The translations under genes and the position numbers were made by a program. Positions 44,837-57,101 of a stretch of DNA of 64,000 nucleotides are shown here, piece after piece. This stretch comes from Phylloscopus collybita (taxonomy: Eukaryota; Chordata; Aves; Passeriformes; Phylloscopidae): contig JAJNNQ010000011.1 in NCBI GenBank assembly GCA_027886175.1, positions 806,001-870,000 on the forward strand, written 5' to 3'. Each line of letters opens with the position of its first letter. Position 1 is the stretch's first letter. The notes beneath the pieces were generated by a model. That model saw only the letters and a program-made list of their open reading frames with translations, was not told where the DNA came from and ran no database searches.

Positions 44837-46273
44837 AGAAAAAAGGCAGATTGTGTGGTGGGGCACATGTGAGTCATTCAGTGGCTGCCCAGGAAGAGAA
44901 GCTCCAGTTCCAGGCAGGCAGGAGAGGAGCTTTAGAAATGCAAATTAACCCTGCTGGGGAAAAGTGTGGACAATGCACCAGGGGCTCCTTGCCTGGGGCA
45001 GGAATTGGGCTGATTCCCTCTGTCCCTCAGCCCAAGCTCTGCCTGCTTGCACAGATGGAATTGGCACAGCTAAAGGCAGAGCCCAGAGTGAGGATCTCTG
45101 ACTCTGCAACAGAAATTGGTTCAGCTGCAAAGGGAAACAGCAAACGGAAAATGTTGAGAAAGCTTCACTAAAATAAGTGAGAGGCAATCACCCCTCTCCC
45201 CATTTCAACATGTGCTGTCCCTGTCTGTGTCACACAGGGAGCATCAGAGCACTGGAGAGTTTCTGCTGCCACAAGTTCAGAGAAATCAGTTGGGAATCCA
45301 AGAATGTGATGATTTAACTACAGAAAAGAGACAAATTGATGCAGCCCTGGCTGGATGGAGCACCCAAAAATGGGGAAAAGATGAAACGGCCACCAGAACA
45401 AATCCCACAACACCACGGACCAGCCCCTGGGAACCCCAAGGAATTCAGATCAGGAGCCAAAAAACCTAGTGATCATTCCAATGGTATAACTGAAACGGAT
45501 ACAAAAGCACAGGGAATGAAGTCACGGAGAATAATCCCAAAACCAAAGAGGACCCAGGAAGAAAAAAAGTCAGTGAGTGAATCTGCTTGGAGATAGGGCC
45601 GGGGACTTGGAGATAAGGAAGGAATGCGAGAAACTCTTCAGTATCAGAAAATGTTACTCATTGACACGGACTGCTGCTCAGCCAAGGTCCTGCTGAATTC
45701 CTGAACACGGAGAAGAAGAACAAAGCCTGAACAGAGCCAGGAATATCGGATGTTATACAAAAGGGGGGTGCATATTAACGAGGACATGCAGCAGGGGGAT
45801 CGGGAAGGCTGAACTTTCCAAGGACCTTCGCCAGCGGGCAAAGGGAGAGGGAGATGCAGAAGGGAAAATCAGGATAAAAAGGAGGCTGCGAACTACAACA
45901 ATTGGAGAGACCGCATGGCAAATGGCGCATGGCCTCTCCCTTTGTTCATGAATAAAGTCACTTTTACAGGACTCCTCTGGCTCCTTCGGGCACAGAATCT
46001 TCTGGCGATGCCAATTTTCCCACTCAGGCCCGGGGACAGCGCAGCCGCCTCCGTCCTACCCACAGGAACCGGGACGAGCCAGCGCTGCTCCGGCCCCGGC
46101 TCCTGCCCAGGCACCCGCGGGAAGGAGACCGCGGGCAGCCGCTCCCGCAGCGCCCTCAGGGCACGGGGAACACGGCGCGGACACGGCACAACCCAGCCAC
46201 AGCCAGAGCCCCCTGCCGCCCCCTCCGCCCGCAGCCAGCCCCGAGCCCCGGCACAACCCAGCGCGGCTCCCAC

Positions 46274-46480
46274 CTGCGCCGGGGCCGCCTCCGAGCTCCG
46301 CCGCCGCCTCCCCGGGATCGCACAGAGGATCCGAAAATGGCGCCTTCGCAAAGCCCGAACCGGCCACGGGCCGGCACCGGGGCCGCGCTTCTCCCCGCTC
46401 TGCCCAATCAGCGCGCAGCGAGGCTAAGAGTGACGGCAGTGTCAGCCAATGGCAGCGAACAAAGGGCGGGCTCTGCACAC
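46274..46480 (-). promoter_or_regulatory. CpG-rich promoter and first exon of ZNF-4
   Basis: First exon ends CGGCGCAG at 46,274 with donor GTGGGA. YY1-like AAAATGGCGCC at about 46,335 and CCAAT sequences (AGCCAATGG, CCAATCAG) lie upstream. Confidence 0.55.
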
Positions 46481-46639
46481 GGCACAGTGAACCCACCCCC
46501 AATGTCACCCCTCTGTGGGCGTGGCTGAGAGCCCGTCGGCGTTGATTGACAGGCTCGGCAGAGCGGCGCCCCCAGGGGGTGGAGCCAGCCCGGCCCCGGC
46601 GGGGCCAAACGCGGGCCGGGGGCGCCCGGGGGGCGGAAC

Positions 46640-46810
46640 AGGGGCTGTGCTTCTCCCCGCGCTGCCCAATCAGCGCACGTGATGGAAGAGTGACGGCAGA
46701 TCCAGCCAATCCTGAGGAGTGGCGGGCTCTGCCCGGGGCACGGACTCGCCTCCATTTCGCTGACTCCGGCATTGCTCGGAAACCTCGGCTGAGGAGCGGC
46801 CCCGGCGCAG
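46640..46810 (+). promoter_or_regulatory. CpG-rich promoter and first exon of ZNF-5
   Basis: First exon ends CCCGGCGCAG at 46,810 with donor GTGGGA. CCAATCAG occurs near 46,666. The finger exon acceptor is at 50,241. Confidence 0.5.
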
Positions 46811-47460
46811 GTGGGAGCCGCGCTGGGTTGTGCCGGGGCTCGGGGCTGGCTGCGGGCGGAGGGGGCGGCAGGGGGCTCTGGCTGTGGCTGGGTTGTGCCG
46901 TGTCCGCGCCGTGTTCCCCGTGCCCTGAGGGCGCTGCGGGAGCGGCTGCCCGCGGTCTCCTTCCCGCGGGTGCCTGGGCAGGAGCCGGGGCCGGAGCAGC
47001 GCTGGCTCGTCCCGGTTCCTGTGGGTAGGACGGAGGCGGCTGCGCTGTCCCCGGGCCTGAGCAGGAAAATTGGCATCGCCAGAGGTTTCTGTGCCCGAAG
47101 GAGCCAGAGGAGTCCTGTAAAAGTGACTTTATTCATGAACAAAGGGAGAGGCCATGCGGCATTTGCCATGCGGTCTCTCCAATTGTTGTAGTTCGCAGCC
47201 TCCTTTTTATCCCGATTTTCCCTTCTGCATCTCCCTCTCCCTTTGCCCGCTGGCGAAGGTCCTTGGACAGTTCAGCCTTCCCGATCCTATTGCTGCATGT
47301 CCTCGTTAATATGCACCCCCCTTTTGTATAACATCCGATATTCCTGGCTCTGTTCAGGCTTTGTTCTTCTTCTCCACGTTCAGGAATTCAGCAGGATCTT
47401 GGCTGAGCAGCAGTCCGTGACAATGAGTAACATTTTCTGAAACTGATGAGTTTCGCTCAT

Positions 47461-48789
47461 TCCTTCCTTATCTCCAAGTCCCCGGCTCTCTCTCCGAGCA
47501 GATTTCACACACTGACTCTGTTATTTCTTCCTGGTTCCTCTTTGGTTTTGGGATTATTGTCAGTGAGCTCAATTCTGAAAAAAAAAATGAAAACTCAGTC
47601 TTAGAATATTTTCCAAAAGTCCAATAAGGAAAAACCTGGGACAATGCCCAGCACTGGCGTGTTCCTGGCCATCAGCCCAGGAACACCCTGCACATCAAGG
47701 CAGCCTTATCTCTGTGCTGTTCCTTTACTGAGGCACATACATATTCATGAGTTTCATGCACTGTTCAAATCTTCTTGGCAGCTTTTGATGTTATAGAAAC
47801 TTTTCTTTATTTTGGTTTTCTGCTCTGCCTTATCTACATCACATCCTGCAGATCAGGTCAATCTCTTTTATTTCTTCTTGTGGCCTCATCCTGTTGTTTC
47901 ACACTTCCCAGAGAGGGAACAGTTCACAAACTCTTCTCTCATTCTTCTCTGCTGCTCTGGTTTGTGTGGCCCTTATCTCATCCCTTGGAGAGGTCAGTCA
48001 GCAGCTGTGGGAAACAACCTGAGTGCTTTATACAGTTCTCTGGGTTACACACAAGTTTTTGACCATTTTCTATTTTGCCAAGGCCTACAGTACAATACAT
48101 TCATCCCATTATCAGTTCTAGAAGCTGTCAGGTGTCTACATCAACATCAAATACTCATCCCACTGCTGCTTCCATGAGTTACACGGTGCAGACTTCAAAT
48201 GAGCAATGAGGTTAAATGAGCAAGCAGCTCAAAGAGATTCTAAACTGCACTGTGCTTACAATCAACAACCACAGATAAAGACCAGCACACAAATGTGAAA
48301 GCCAATATTCTGGGGTCATTTTCAACAATTCCCTGTCCTTTTGTAGCCGTTTGTGGCTCAGGAGGCCTGGCTGCCACCTGCATCCCCTTGCTCAGCTGCT
48401 GACTGAGCTGCACTCAGCAAGGTGTCCTGCATGGCCCAAAGATGAGAGTTGCTGTAGCACAGAAGAGGAGGAAGAGCATTCGTTTAACCCCTGGTGTGCC
48501 AGGGAACCCCGACACCGTATCCCATTCCCATCCTTTCCACGTTTGGGCCGGAACATGAGCTGCTTTCTTATTTCCTTTGTTCTCTGTTTCACCACTTTCC
48601 TGTTGTCATCTCTTTGCCAGCAGCATCTTGAGTCATTTAATTTTCCACACTGTGCTCCTCCTATTGGTCATGGATAATCTGATCCCATCCCATGGTGAAA
48701 TGTTGTGTTCTTGGTTTGAGTGGATTGGTGGGCCAGACTCAGGAGCTGGACCTGACTGCTTGGTTCTTATTTGGAGGTCTTCTTGTAAA
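47461..48789. repeat. Repeat-derived segment, inverted copy of 23.6-24.95 kb
   Basis: Collinear inverted match over its whole length. No coding sequence was recognised. Confidence 0.55.
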
Positions 48790-49151
48790 CAATTTACTGC
48801 TTGCAGTGTCCTTGTGGCCTGCAGCTGGCAGCCTGATTCCTTGCCAGGGGCTGTTTGGGTGGGCTCTCCCCTGCCCAGGAGGGCAATGCCTCTGCCAGGT
48901 CCTTGTGGCCGAGCCGGTGCCCTGGGTGCTGGGGCCCCCTTGGGCCCTGGGCTTGATCCCTCAGGGGCTGTAGAAACTCTGCCATAGCCTTTGCCTTCCC
49001 CTTGGCCTTTTCCTCCTCCCTTCTTGACTTCTTCCCCTGCTGTGCCTTTGTGACCAAGTGCTGCAGGGGCTTCTTCTGCCCCTCCTGCAGCCCCCCTGAG
49101 TGCCTGTGGGTGCTCATCCTCTGACAGCTGCTGAGCTTTCTGCAAAACCAT
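48790..49151 (-). pseudogene. Gag nucleocapsid-like ERV fragment beside ZNF-5
   Basis: Same frame and same decayed knuckle as at 23.2 kb, ending CRPQGHCKQ. The protease part is absent. Confidence 0.45.
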
Positions 49152-50241
49152 TCATTTCTGCAGCGCCCCCAACAAAGTCATTCAAGGAAAATCTCGATCC
49201 TTGAAGGTGGAATCCACATTTCCCGTCTTCTTCCTCTTTTCCATCATCCTTTTTCTTCCCACAGCGATTCCTGCTGCTGCTTCTTTCCTTCACCATATTC
49301 CTGCACACTGCCCTTCACCCTTTCCCTTCCCAGCACACCAACACCATCCATCCCCTGTTGTCCAAATCCCTTCTTGACTTCCCTAATTGCCCCTCTGGTT
49401 GTCCATTTCCTTAATTACCTCTGGGAGAATGAGCAAACTGACACAACATTCTCCCAAGGGACCCTTCAGAGATATTTTGGGATCATCATCCCTTTTGCTG
49501 GGACCCCTTCCTGGCTTTCCCTTTTCCACCCTGCATGGGTGCCCTGCCATGTTTCCTCCCTGAAGATCCCAGTGTCCTCCCTGATGAGATTTTCAGTGCT
49601 CTCTCCCTGCTGACTCTTCCCAGATCCCCTGATCTGTCACTCGTCTGCCTCCTGGACACTCTCGGGTCCCCAGTCAATCCTGGGGGCAGGAGGAGAAGGG
49701 AAGGAGAAGCAGGGATGAAGAACAAAATGGTCAAAGGATGCACGTGGGAGGAGAAGGTGGGATTGTGCAGGAGAAGGAGGAACAGTAGGAGGAAGAGGAG
49801 TGTGAGGAAGAGTAGGGACACAGGAGGAGGAGGAGGAGCAGGAAGAAGAGGCAGCACAAGGTTCCACCCCTCCCTGGATCTGCAGCCTCCCCCAGCCCCA
49901 GGAGCGCTCCCCCCCCACATGCAGCAGATGACCGGGGAGGGGGATCCAGGATTTTCCTGGGAGTGAATCGTGGTGTTTCTGAGCTTTATTGGGCTAAAAT
50001 TTGGTGCTTTGGGTTTTTGCATGGGGCTGAACCTTTATGTTTTAGAAGAGGTTTTGTCTGAGTCTTGATGTTTGGGGAGTTTTTGATCTGTGTTCTTGAT
50101 GTTTGGAGGACACTTGGGGTGAATCTTGGTGTTTTGGAGGTTCTTACAGACACAAGGTGCCCAATGATTTCCTGAGAGGAACTTGGGCATGGAGGAACCC
50201 CCAGCCTAAGGCTCTCTCCTCTTGTTTTCTCCCCAAACCAG
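49152..50241 (+). other. Intron/5' flank of ZNF-5
   Basis: Collinear with the ZNF-1 flank and, in reverse, with those of ZNF-4 and ZNF-6. It includes the reversed pyrimidine tract at 49.69-49.87 kb. Confidence 0.5.
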
Positions 50242-50268
50242 GATTTGTCATTCCCAAGGAGTGTCCGG

Positions 50269-51093
50269 ATGGAGGAGGAGGAAAAGCCCCGGAGCTCCCA
50301 CAGGAGGAGGGGCTGCAAACCCAGCCCATGGAGCTGCGAGGAGGAAAGATCCCCCCTGTGCCTGGAGGGCGGCCGGAGATCCAGCCAGAGCTCAGAGCTG
50401 GAGGAGAAGCCTGATGGAGGGGAGAAGCCCCACAAGTGCTTGGAATGTGGGAAGGGTTTCAGCTGGAGGTCCGAGCTGATCCGGCACCAGGTGATCCACA
50501 CTGGGGAACGGCCCTATGAGTGTGGGGAGTGTGGGATGAGCTTCAGCTGGAAGGGCAATCTTAGGCAACACCAGGTGATCCACACTGGGGAACGGCCCTA
50601 TGAGTGTGGAGAGTGTGGGATGAGGTTCAGCCTGAAGCAGAGTCTTAGGAATCACCAGATGATCCACACTGGGGAAAAGCCCTACAAGTGTGGGGAATGT
50701 GGGAAGAGCTTTAGAGTAAGCTCGGCCCTGATCCAGCACCAGGTGATCCACACTGGGGAAGGGCTCTACACCTGCTTGGAATGTGGGAAGGGCTTTGGAA
50801 AGAGCTCCAGCCTGAGAAACCACCAGCGCATCCACACTGGGGAGAGGCCCTACGAGTGTCTCCAGTGTGGGAAGAGGTTTCACACCAGCTCCAAACTCCT
50901 CGACCATCAGCGGATTCACACGGAGGAGAGGCCCTTCCGCTGCCCCGACTGCAGGAAGGGCTTCAAGCGCAACTCACACCTCACTCTCCACCGCCGCATC
51001 CACACCGGGGAGAGGCCCTACGAGTGTCCTGAGTGTGGGAAGAGCTTCTCACAGAGCTCTAACTTGACCACACACCAACGGAGCCACCACTGA
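50269..51093 (+). CDS. C2H2 zinc finger protein, 8 fingers (ZNF-5)
   Basis: 274 residues: family N-terminus plus eight complete fingers. The exon begins at 50,242; ATG 50269 is the first true Met. The central block has two adjacent fingers of the GECGM(S/R)FS type (WKGN, LKQS), consistent with unequal exchange adding or removing units. C-terminal fingers follow the family order (TSSK, RNSH, QSSN). A decayed finger follows the TGA stop. The CpG-rich first exon at 46.8 kb is the likely promoter. Confidence 0.85.
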   Translation: MEEEEKPRSSHRRRGCKPSPWSCEEERSPLCLEGGRRSSQSSELEEKPDGGEKPHKCLECGKGFSWRSELIRHQVIHTGERPYECGECGMSFSWKGNLRQHQVIHTGERPYECGECGMRFSLKQSLRNHQMIHTGEKPYKCGECGKSFRVSSALIQHQVIHTGEGLYTCLECGKGFGKSSSLRNHQRIHTGERPYECLQCGKRFHTSSKLLDHQRIHTEERPFRCPDCRKGFKRNSHLTLHRRIHTGERPYECPECGKSFSQSSNLTTHQRSHH

Positions 51094-51499
51094 GGGAAGC
51101 CCTGGGAGTGCCCTGAGAGCGGGAAGAGCTTCGTGCGCTGCTCCAGCTCCATCCCCAGTGGGAGGATCGGCGTTGGATGATCCCCAGTGACCCCTGTTGG
51201 CCAGAGCCCTGGTGGTCCATGATCCTGGTGATCCCTGTTGGGAAGACACCTGGCTGGGGAGGCTCCACATCTTCCTGTCTCCCCGTGGGCACCTGGATCA
51301 ATGCAGGGGCAGGAACATCCATCACGACACAGACAAACACTGGGAATTCCTTGGGGAGAGCGGATTTGTTGACTTTCAACTGGAGATAATCTTTTGTGTT
51401 CAATCCTCTCTTCTGGTGGCTCCAAGGAATCCTGAATGGTCTTGCAGGTCTTTTCCAACCTCAGGGATTCCGTAATTTTTATTTCCTGTTTTCCAAGTG

Positions 51500-52174
51500 T
51501 GTCCTAGTGTGATGTTACGATGTTGAAATCCCCAACTGTCTGATGGGTCTATGCTGGATATTACACTCTCTACCTTTAATATTGGATCTGAGAGTAAAAA
51601 GCGGGGAGAAGCGCACAGTTTGTTTTCGGAAACCTTCCCCCTCTGGACTGGCCTTGCTAGTGGGAATCAACAACACAAAGACAGAAGACGGAGAGGGTTA
51701 TTTTTCCATCTGTTTTTTTCTGTTTTTAGTTAGTTAATGAATCTGGCTGAGGCGTAGAAGCTTTGGTTTTCTTTTTCCTCTTTTTTTCTTTTTTTTCTCT
51801 TTTTTTTTCATCTTCTTTTGGAACTGTTCAAACCTCCCCAGGCTGAGGACCCAGGGGAGCACCAGGGGGAGCTTGCACCTGGGACCCACCAAGATCCACC
51901 CTGCACAGCAACTTTTCCCAGCACCAGAGGGACTGAGAACAGAGCAACCTCCTACAGGAGGGACTTCTTTTCTAATTTGTCATCTCTCCAAAACAGCACA
52001 AAGTTCTTGTCATCTGGTATTGTTCAATTTATTGTGCTGGGGAGTGCTTTTCAAGTTTAATAAACAGGTTTTTATTTCCACTTCTCTCTGAGGGAGTCAC
52101 TGCTGAACTGGTTGGGGGAGGGGAGGGAGGGCCCTTCAGGAGGTTTCCTCCCAAATTTGCCCCAAACCACTACA
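51500..52174 (+). mobile_element. Solo LTR-like element (type 3) downstream of ZNF-5
   Basis: About 675 bases, collinear with 31,634-32,303, including the poly-T stretch and CAAATTTGCCCCAAACCAC end. Confidence 0.55.
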
Positions 52175-52694
52175 CATCTCTTGCTCATCTCATGGTCTTT
52201 ATGACGCCATGGCCATGGTTAGGTCATGGTCACCTCATGTTCACCTCATAGTCACCTCATGACCTTGATCACCTCATGGTCATGGTCATGAAATGCTCAT
52301 GGTCATCAAATGGTGATGTTCACCTTGTGGACAGCTCATGGTCACAGTCATGTCATGGTCTCAGTCGTGGTCATGTCATGGTCATTTCCTGAGCACCATC
52401 ATCTCATGTTCATGGTCGTCTACTGATCACAATCACCTCATGCTCGTGGTCCTCTCATGGACACAATCTCATGCTCCTGGCTGTGTCATGGTCATCTGAT
52501 GGTCACGGTCTTCTCATGGCCATGATGACCTCATGGCCATGGTGGTGTCATGTTCATCTCATGGTCAGCTCATGATCTCGATCACCTCATAGCTGTGTCA
52601 TGGTCATCTGATGGTCACAGCCCTCTCATGGTCATGATCATCTCATAGGCATGGTCACAGTCACAGTCATGGCATGGTCATGATCATCTCATTG
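52175..52694 (+). repeat. TCATGGTCA-type minisatellite, second copy
   Basis: Same unit family as at 32.3-32.8 kb; unit order differs by small indels. Confidence 0.85.
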
Positions 52695-54317
52695 TGTCTA
52701 GGTTTGAACAACAGGTGTCTGCTCAGGAAGGAGGAGCCTCCCTTAGAACAGAGAATTCAAACCCCACTTCCTGTGAATTATTATCATTTTGAAAACTCAG
52801 GGGCTCTCGGGCACAGCTATGGGGACAGGAATCACAGTTCTTTCCTGGTGTGTATAACCAGGCAAACAAACCCCACTACCCACAGCATTGATAACAAACA
52901 GAACCAGGAGCCCAGGAACAGCTTCCCTGAGTGCGGCACTTTCCCCTGGGGTGCAGTTCCGGGCACAGCCGGCAGGGGCGCTGGTGGCTCCCGGCGGGCA
53001 GGGCAGGTGCGATGATCCCCCCGCGGCTGCAGGGGGCGCTGTGGCGTGGGCTCGGGGAGCGCGCGGTGATGGCGGCTTTGTCCGGGACGGGAAGGGATGG
53101 AGGAGAGGCTTTGCTTCCCAGAGCCCTGGGGCTGCCCATCCCAGGGCCCCTGCAGGACTCTCGGCAGCAGCAAGCTGGGCCAGCAAGATGTCCCAGCAGT
53201 GTGAAAAATAACCTTTTATAGGTTTCATAAAAAGAAAATAGAATAAAAATAGACAATAAGGAGACAAAAGATGATAGCTTCTCAACTGAGGGTGCAAAGC
53301 AACACACCGCCCATTCTAAATTCTTTGGTGTGTAAAAGTCTTGGTGTTACATATTTAAAGAAGCTAATGCATGATTCAAATATTCATTTTGGTTTCAAGA
53401 CCCCCCTAAGCATACAGTTTACCTGTGGGATACGACGCAGTCTAGATGGATGTTGTAAATCTGTCTTCTGAAGGTTCAAACTCTCAAAGGCTTAATTGTT
53501 CTTTATCAGAAATCTTTAGTTCAGTAATTCCAGATGGCCCTTCTGTCTTCTATCTAGTTGAGGAGTTAAAAAAAAAACCAAAAACAACCCCCATCTCTAC
53601 TTTGTTACAATCTGAAAATATACCTTCATTACATTTTTAAATTCCACAAATAAAAGGAAATACTGTACAACCTTCTTACACTATATGTATAACATTCATT
53701 TCAGTATTTTCAAAAAGCCAGCTCTAAAATGTGCATTTATAAGAGTCCCAAAAGGATCCTCTCCCTGCACTGCTAACACAGGCACAGACCCCTCGGACAA
53801 GTCCAGGCTTGTTTCAGGCAGCGTAGGACCCAGGGTAAATGTAGCAAGATGAATCCTGCATGGCTCCTTCAGAGAGGCTGGATGAATCAGTGGAGAAAGG
53901 AAACGGATCTGCCTCAGGAGTCTTGTCCAGAGATTTTATTCCAGTTACAGCAGCACTTCTGAACCGTGTGACTGCCCTGAGCAGAACCCCGACCATGTGC
54001 CTGTGCTGGGTTTTCACCTGGGAGAGGGGGAAGGGGGAGGGCACACAGCCTACCTACCAGAGAGGGACAGGGCGTGACCCGAGGGCTAAAGGGCAGCCTA
54101 AAGGTCAAATCACCTGTGAGGAGGGGTGGGCCCTCTCTGCCGGGGCCAATTCCTTCCATGGGCAGCCCCTGCAGAATCTCAGGTTGCTTGGTAAACCCGG
54201 TGTATTATAATCATTCCCTCAGGGTTGGCTGGGAAAAACCTACCCTGGGAGAGGGGAAGAATCTCCAAAAGGGAGCCCACCTTGAAAGCCTTAAAGGCAC
54301 ACCACAAAACCTGTTCA
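52695..54317. other. Noncoding spacer
   Basis: Matches 32.80-33.20 kb up to about 53.10 kb, then diverges into A/T-rich DNA (53.2-53.7 kb). No gene was recognised. Confidence 0.5.
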
Positions 54318-54825
54318 TGTTAAAGGACGTTAATTACTTACCTGTTATTGATGATTTCACTCCATTGATCCCCTTCCATTGTACACCGGAATCCATTTCC
54401 CGTCGGGAACCACTGCCACTGCTCCCCAAGATGGCGCACATGCAAATGAGGAGACACCAGGGAACGATGGGACAATATTTCAGGGTAAAGACCCCAAAGG
54501 CAACGAGCCATTACAACACCAAAGACTGAAAGTGACTTTTTCAGCTGAGGAGAACAGTGGTGAACATCAGGCTACCAACTAAAGACCTCCGACTCCTCGC
54601 CATGACCGGACAGTACCGGGCCAGTGTGACAGCCCCGGACCACGACCCTACAAGTGACTTCCCAGGGACTCTGGTGGGGACGGGAGCCCCAGCTCTGCCG
54701 TGTCCTCCTCGGCGCCGTCCAGCGGGAGCAGTGGCCGTGTGCGCGACCCCTCGGGCCCCCACCCAGTGCTGTTTTTCAATAAAGGCCTTTTCAAAGGAGC
54801 TGGTCTGCTGGCCCCATTCTTAACA
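54318..54825 (+). mobile_element. Probable LTR
   Basis: TGTTAA...TTAACA inverted ends about 508 bases apart, and AATAAAGG about 50 bases before the 3' end. No convincing primer site or target-site duplication was seen. Confidence 0.45.
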
Positions 54826-55089
54826 GCTTGGGGACATCATTGGGGTGATGGCATCATCGGGAACATGGCTGGTGTCACTTGTCCCCTCCCCTCTCCCTGC
54901 ATGGTGTTTGAGAAAAAATTGGGGAATGTTCTGGAGATTTTCATTGAAACTGTTCCAAATCCTGATGGGAATTCCTGGGGTGACCTCACTGGGGACACTT
55001 GGGGACACTCAGGGATGTTCAGGGACACTCAGGGGCACTTGAGGACTCTCAGGGATGCAGGGGCAGGGGGTGAATGAGCCCCCTTGGTG

Positions 55090-55380
55090 CCTGAAGCAGA
55101 GGCGGTTATAAATGACAATGTAAAAATATCAATGACAATACAATATTGCCTTCTGCATTCACGTCAGCTTTTGCACGTTGTCATTGATCACAATTATTTT
55201 GATACAGTGCAATTTATAGTTCCTTCCAGCTGCTCTCTGGTATAACACAATCTATCAGTTTGCGTGTACACTGCATAGCCAACAGAAAAGGCAGCGTAAT
55301 AAATTTATTTTATATCATAGGCCTTAGCAACATATTAAAATACACAATGCTCAATGATGAAATGCTTTTATAGTATAACT
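55090..55380. repeat. A/T-rich diverged copy of the 24.1-24.34 kb repeat
   Basis: Shares an ordered series of short words (ACAGTGCA, AGCTGCT, TAGGCCTTAGCAA) with 24.13-24.32 kb, with many substitutions toward A/T. Confidence 0.4.
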
Positions 55381-56214
55381 ATTATAGCTAACTTTTCTAT
55401 TATAAATGACTTTTACATTGTAACTAACTCAGAAAAAGGTGTTAGTTTGAAAGACAGGTGTGTGCCAGGGAAAGCCAGAGACTCCCTTGGAGTGGAGAAT
55501 GTAAACTCCCTCTCTCCAAATTATTATAGTTTAGAAAATTCAGGGGCTCTCCGGCAAAGAAATGGGGACAGGACACGATGCCGGTGTCCCTCAGCCCAGC
55601 CAGCTCCCGGCACCGGCGCCAGGAGTGGGCTGCCCCCAGAAAGCTAGGCAATCCGGGGTGCAGCTGCAGGGCACAGCTGCTCTATAGCACAGGTGGCACG
55701 CGTCCAGGGCAGGGACAAGGGACAGGGAGAGGCCTTCTGGGTGATTTCCAAAGGTGTTTATTGCCCAGAGGGTCAGGGACAGAAAAAGGCACAGAACCTG
55801 GGCTTGCAGGGGCTGATAAGTGGGGGAGGTCTGGGGAGAGGATACAATTTCCAACCAATGAGGGTGACATGGGGGAGGAACATAAGGCGGGGAGTACAAT
55901 GCACAGAGCAATGAAAGAACACAAGGGGAGGGAACAGTTTAAACCAACCACTGGGGCGTCGAAGGTTGGGGGATTGACAGGGAAGGGTCTGGAAGAAGGG
56001 GCAGGGTGAGGGAAGGATTGACAATTCTGTAGGAGGAGGGAGTGGCAGGTCTAGGGAAGACAGACAACCAGGGCAGAACCAACAATAGAGGGGAAAGGAA
56101 CAATCCATTAGGGAGAAAATATTCTGTAACAATACAAAATATGGGTGGTGTATAAAACTGACCATAAAAACTGAGCTGCAATTGGAAACACAATAAAAAC
56201 ACACCACAACAGGG
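55381..56214. other. Noncoding, LTR-like fragments
   Basis: About 55.44-55.57 kb contains a block related to 32.80-32.94 kb and 19.28-19.4 kb (GAAAGACAGGTGTGTGCC...). Nothing else was recognised. Confidence 0.45.
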
Positions 56215-56384
56215 ACAGAGCGGGGGTCCGGCTGGGCCCGAGCCCACGGGGAGGGGCTTCAGCTTCTGCTGCCTCAGGAGCTCTGTGGGCAGAGAAAAGG
56301 GGGTGACCCCGGGCTGACACACGCTCTTGGGGAGGGGGGACACAACACCCGGGACCCCCCCTCCCCTTTCCTGCACAGATAGGA
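56215..56384 (-). pseudogene. Inverted MHC class II beta 3' fragment
   Basis: The minus strand matches intron 4, exon 5 and early 3' UTR of the class II copies: acceptor TCTGCCCACAG, then AGCTCCTGA with stop at 56276-56274. It is more diverged than copies A-C (small deletion in the intron, GGCAGCAG in place of GCCAGCAG after the stop). It abuts the truncated exon 2 of copy C head to head. Confidence 0.7.
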
Positions 56385-56769
56385 CTACGTAGGGGACACC
56401 CCCTTTGGGGACAAACAGGCCCGGAACTGGAACAACCAACCGGAAACACTGGAGCACAAACGGGGTCAAGGGGACAGGCTCTGCCCCCACAACAACGAGG
56501 GGATCACCCCGTTCCTGGTGGAGCGCAGAGGTGAGCGTGGGGCAGAGCGCGTCCCCTCGGGCCCTGCCCTGGCAATGACCCTGGAGCGCCTCAAACCCTC
56601 CCTGGGAATCACCCCAGAGCCCTCAGCCCTCCTTGGGCCCATCCCCGGGGCCTGTCAGTCCATCCCAGTCCATCCCAGTCCATCCCAGTTTCTCCCAGTC
56701 CATCCCAGTCTCTCCCAGTGCCCCCCACGCGTGTCCATCCCGGCCGTGTGTGGAGCTGACGCCTCTCAG

Positions 56770-56811
56770 CCAATCAGAGCGCGAGTTGCTGATGACTCAT
56801 GAGTTGCCAGG
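56770..56811 (-). promoter_or_regulatory. Degraded class II X-X2-Y module in intron 2, copy C
   Basis: Same position and orientation as in copy A: X reads CCTGGCAACTCATG (one change), X2 AGTCATCAGC is retained, and one CTGATTGG Y box remains while the second is lost. Confidence 0.6.
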
Positions 56812-56926
56812 CAGACCCGCAGCGCCGAGCGCCCCGCGCGGGACTCGGCCTCCCAGAGCCGCGCGCTTCATTCCCAGTTCATCCCAGTCCATTCCCAGTT
56901 CATCCCAAGCCCACACCGCCCCTCCC

Positions 56927-57101
56927 CTCTCTCTCCCAGTCCCCCCCAGTTCATCCCAGTCTGTCCCCTCTCTCTCCCAGTTCCCCCAGCTGATCCCAGT
57001 CTGTCCCCTCTCTCTCCCAGTTCCCCCAGCTGATCCCAGTCTGTCCCCTCTCTCTCCCAGTTCCCCCCAGCTGATCCCAGTCTGTCCCCTCTCTCTCCCA
57101 G
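56927..57101 (+). repeat. Acceptor-bearing minisatellite, copy C
   Basis: Acceptor CAGs end at 56939, 56980, 57020, 57060 and 57101 (periods 41, 40, 40, 41): five copies against four in A and B. Confidence 0.8.

Larger units (their letters stand above)
45650..47460. repeat. Palindromic divergent promoter (arms ~0.65 kb, spacer ~0.5 kb)
   Basis: Left arm about 45.65-46.29 kb, right arm about 46.79-47.46 kb, reverse complements of one another. Each arm ends in a ZNF first exon and donor. The spacer is CpG-rich. Confidence 0.8.

Noticed and set aside
54826..54850. tRNA-Pro primer binding site after the LTR at 54.3-54.8 kb
   Set aside because: Only the first five bases and scattered later ones match; too weak to support.
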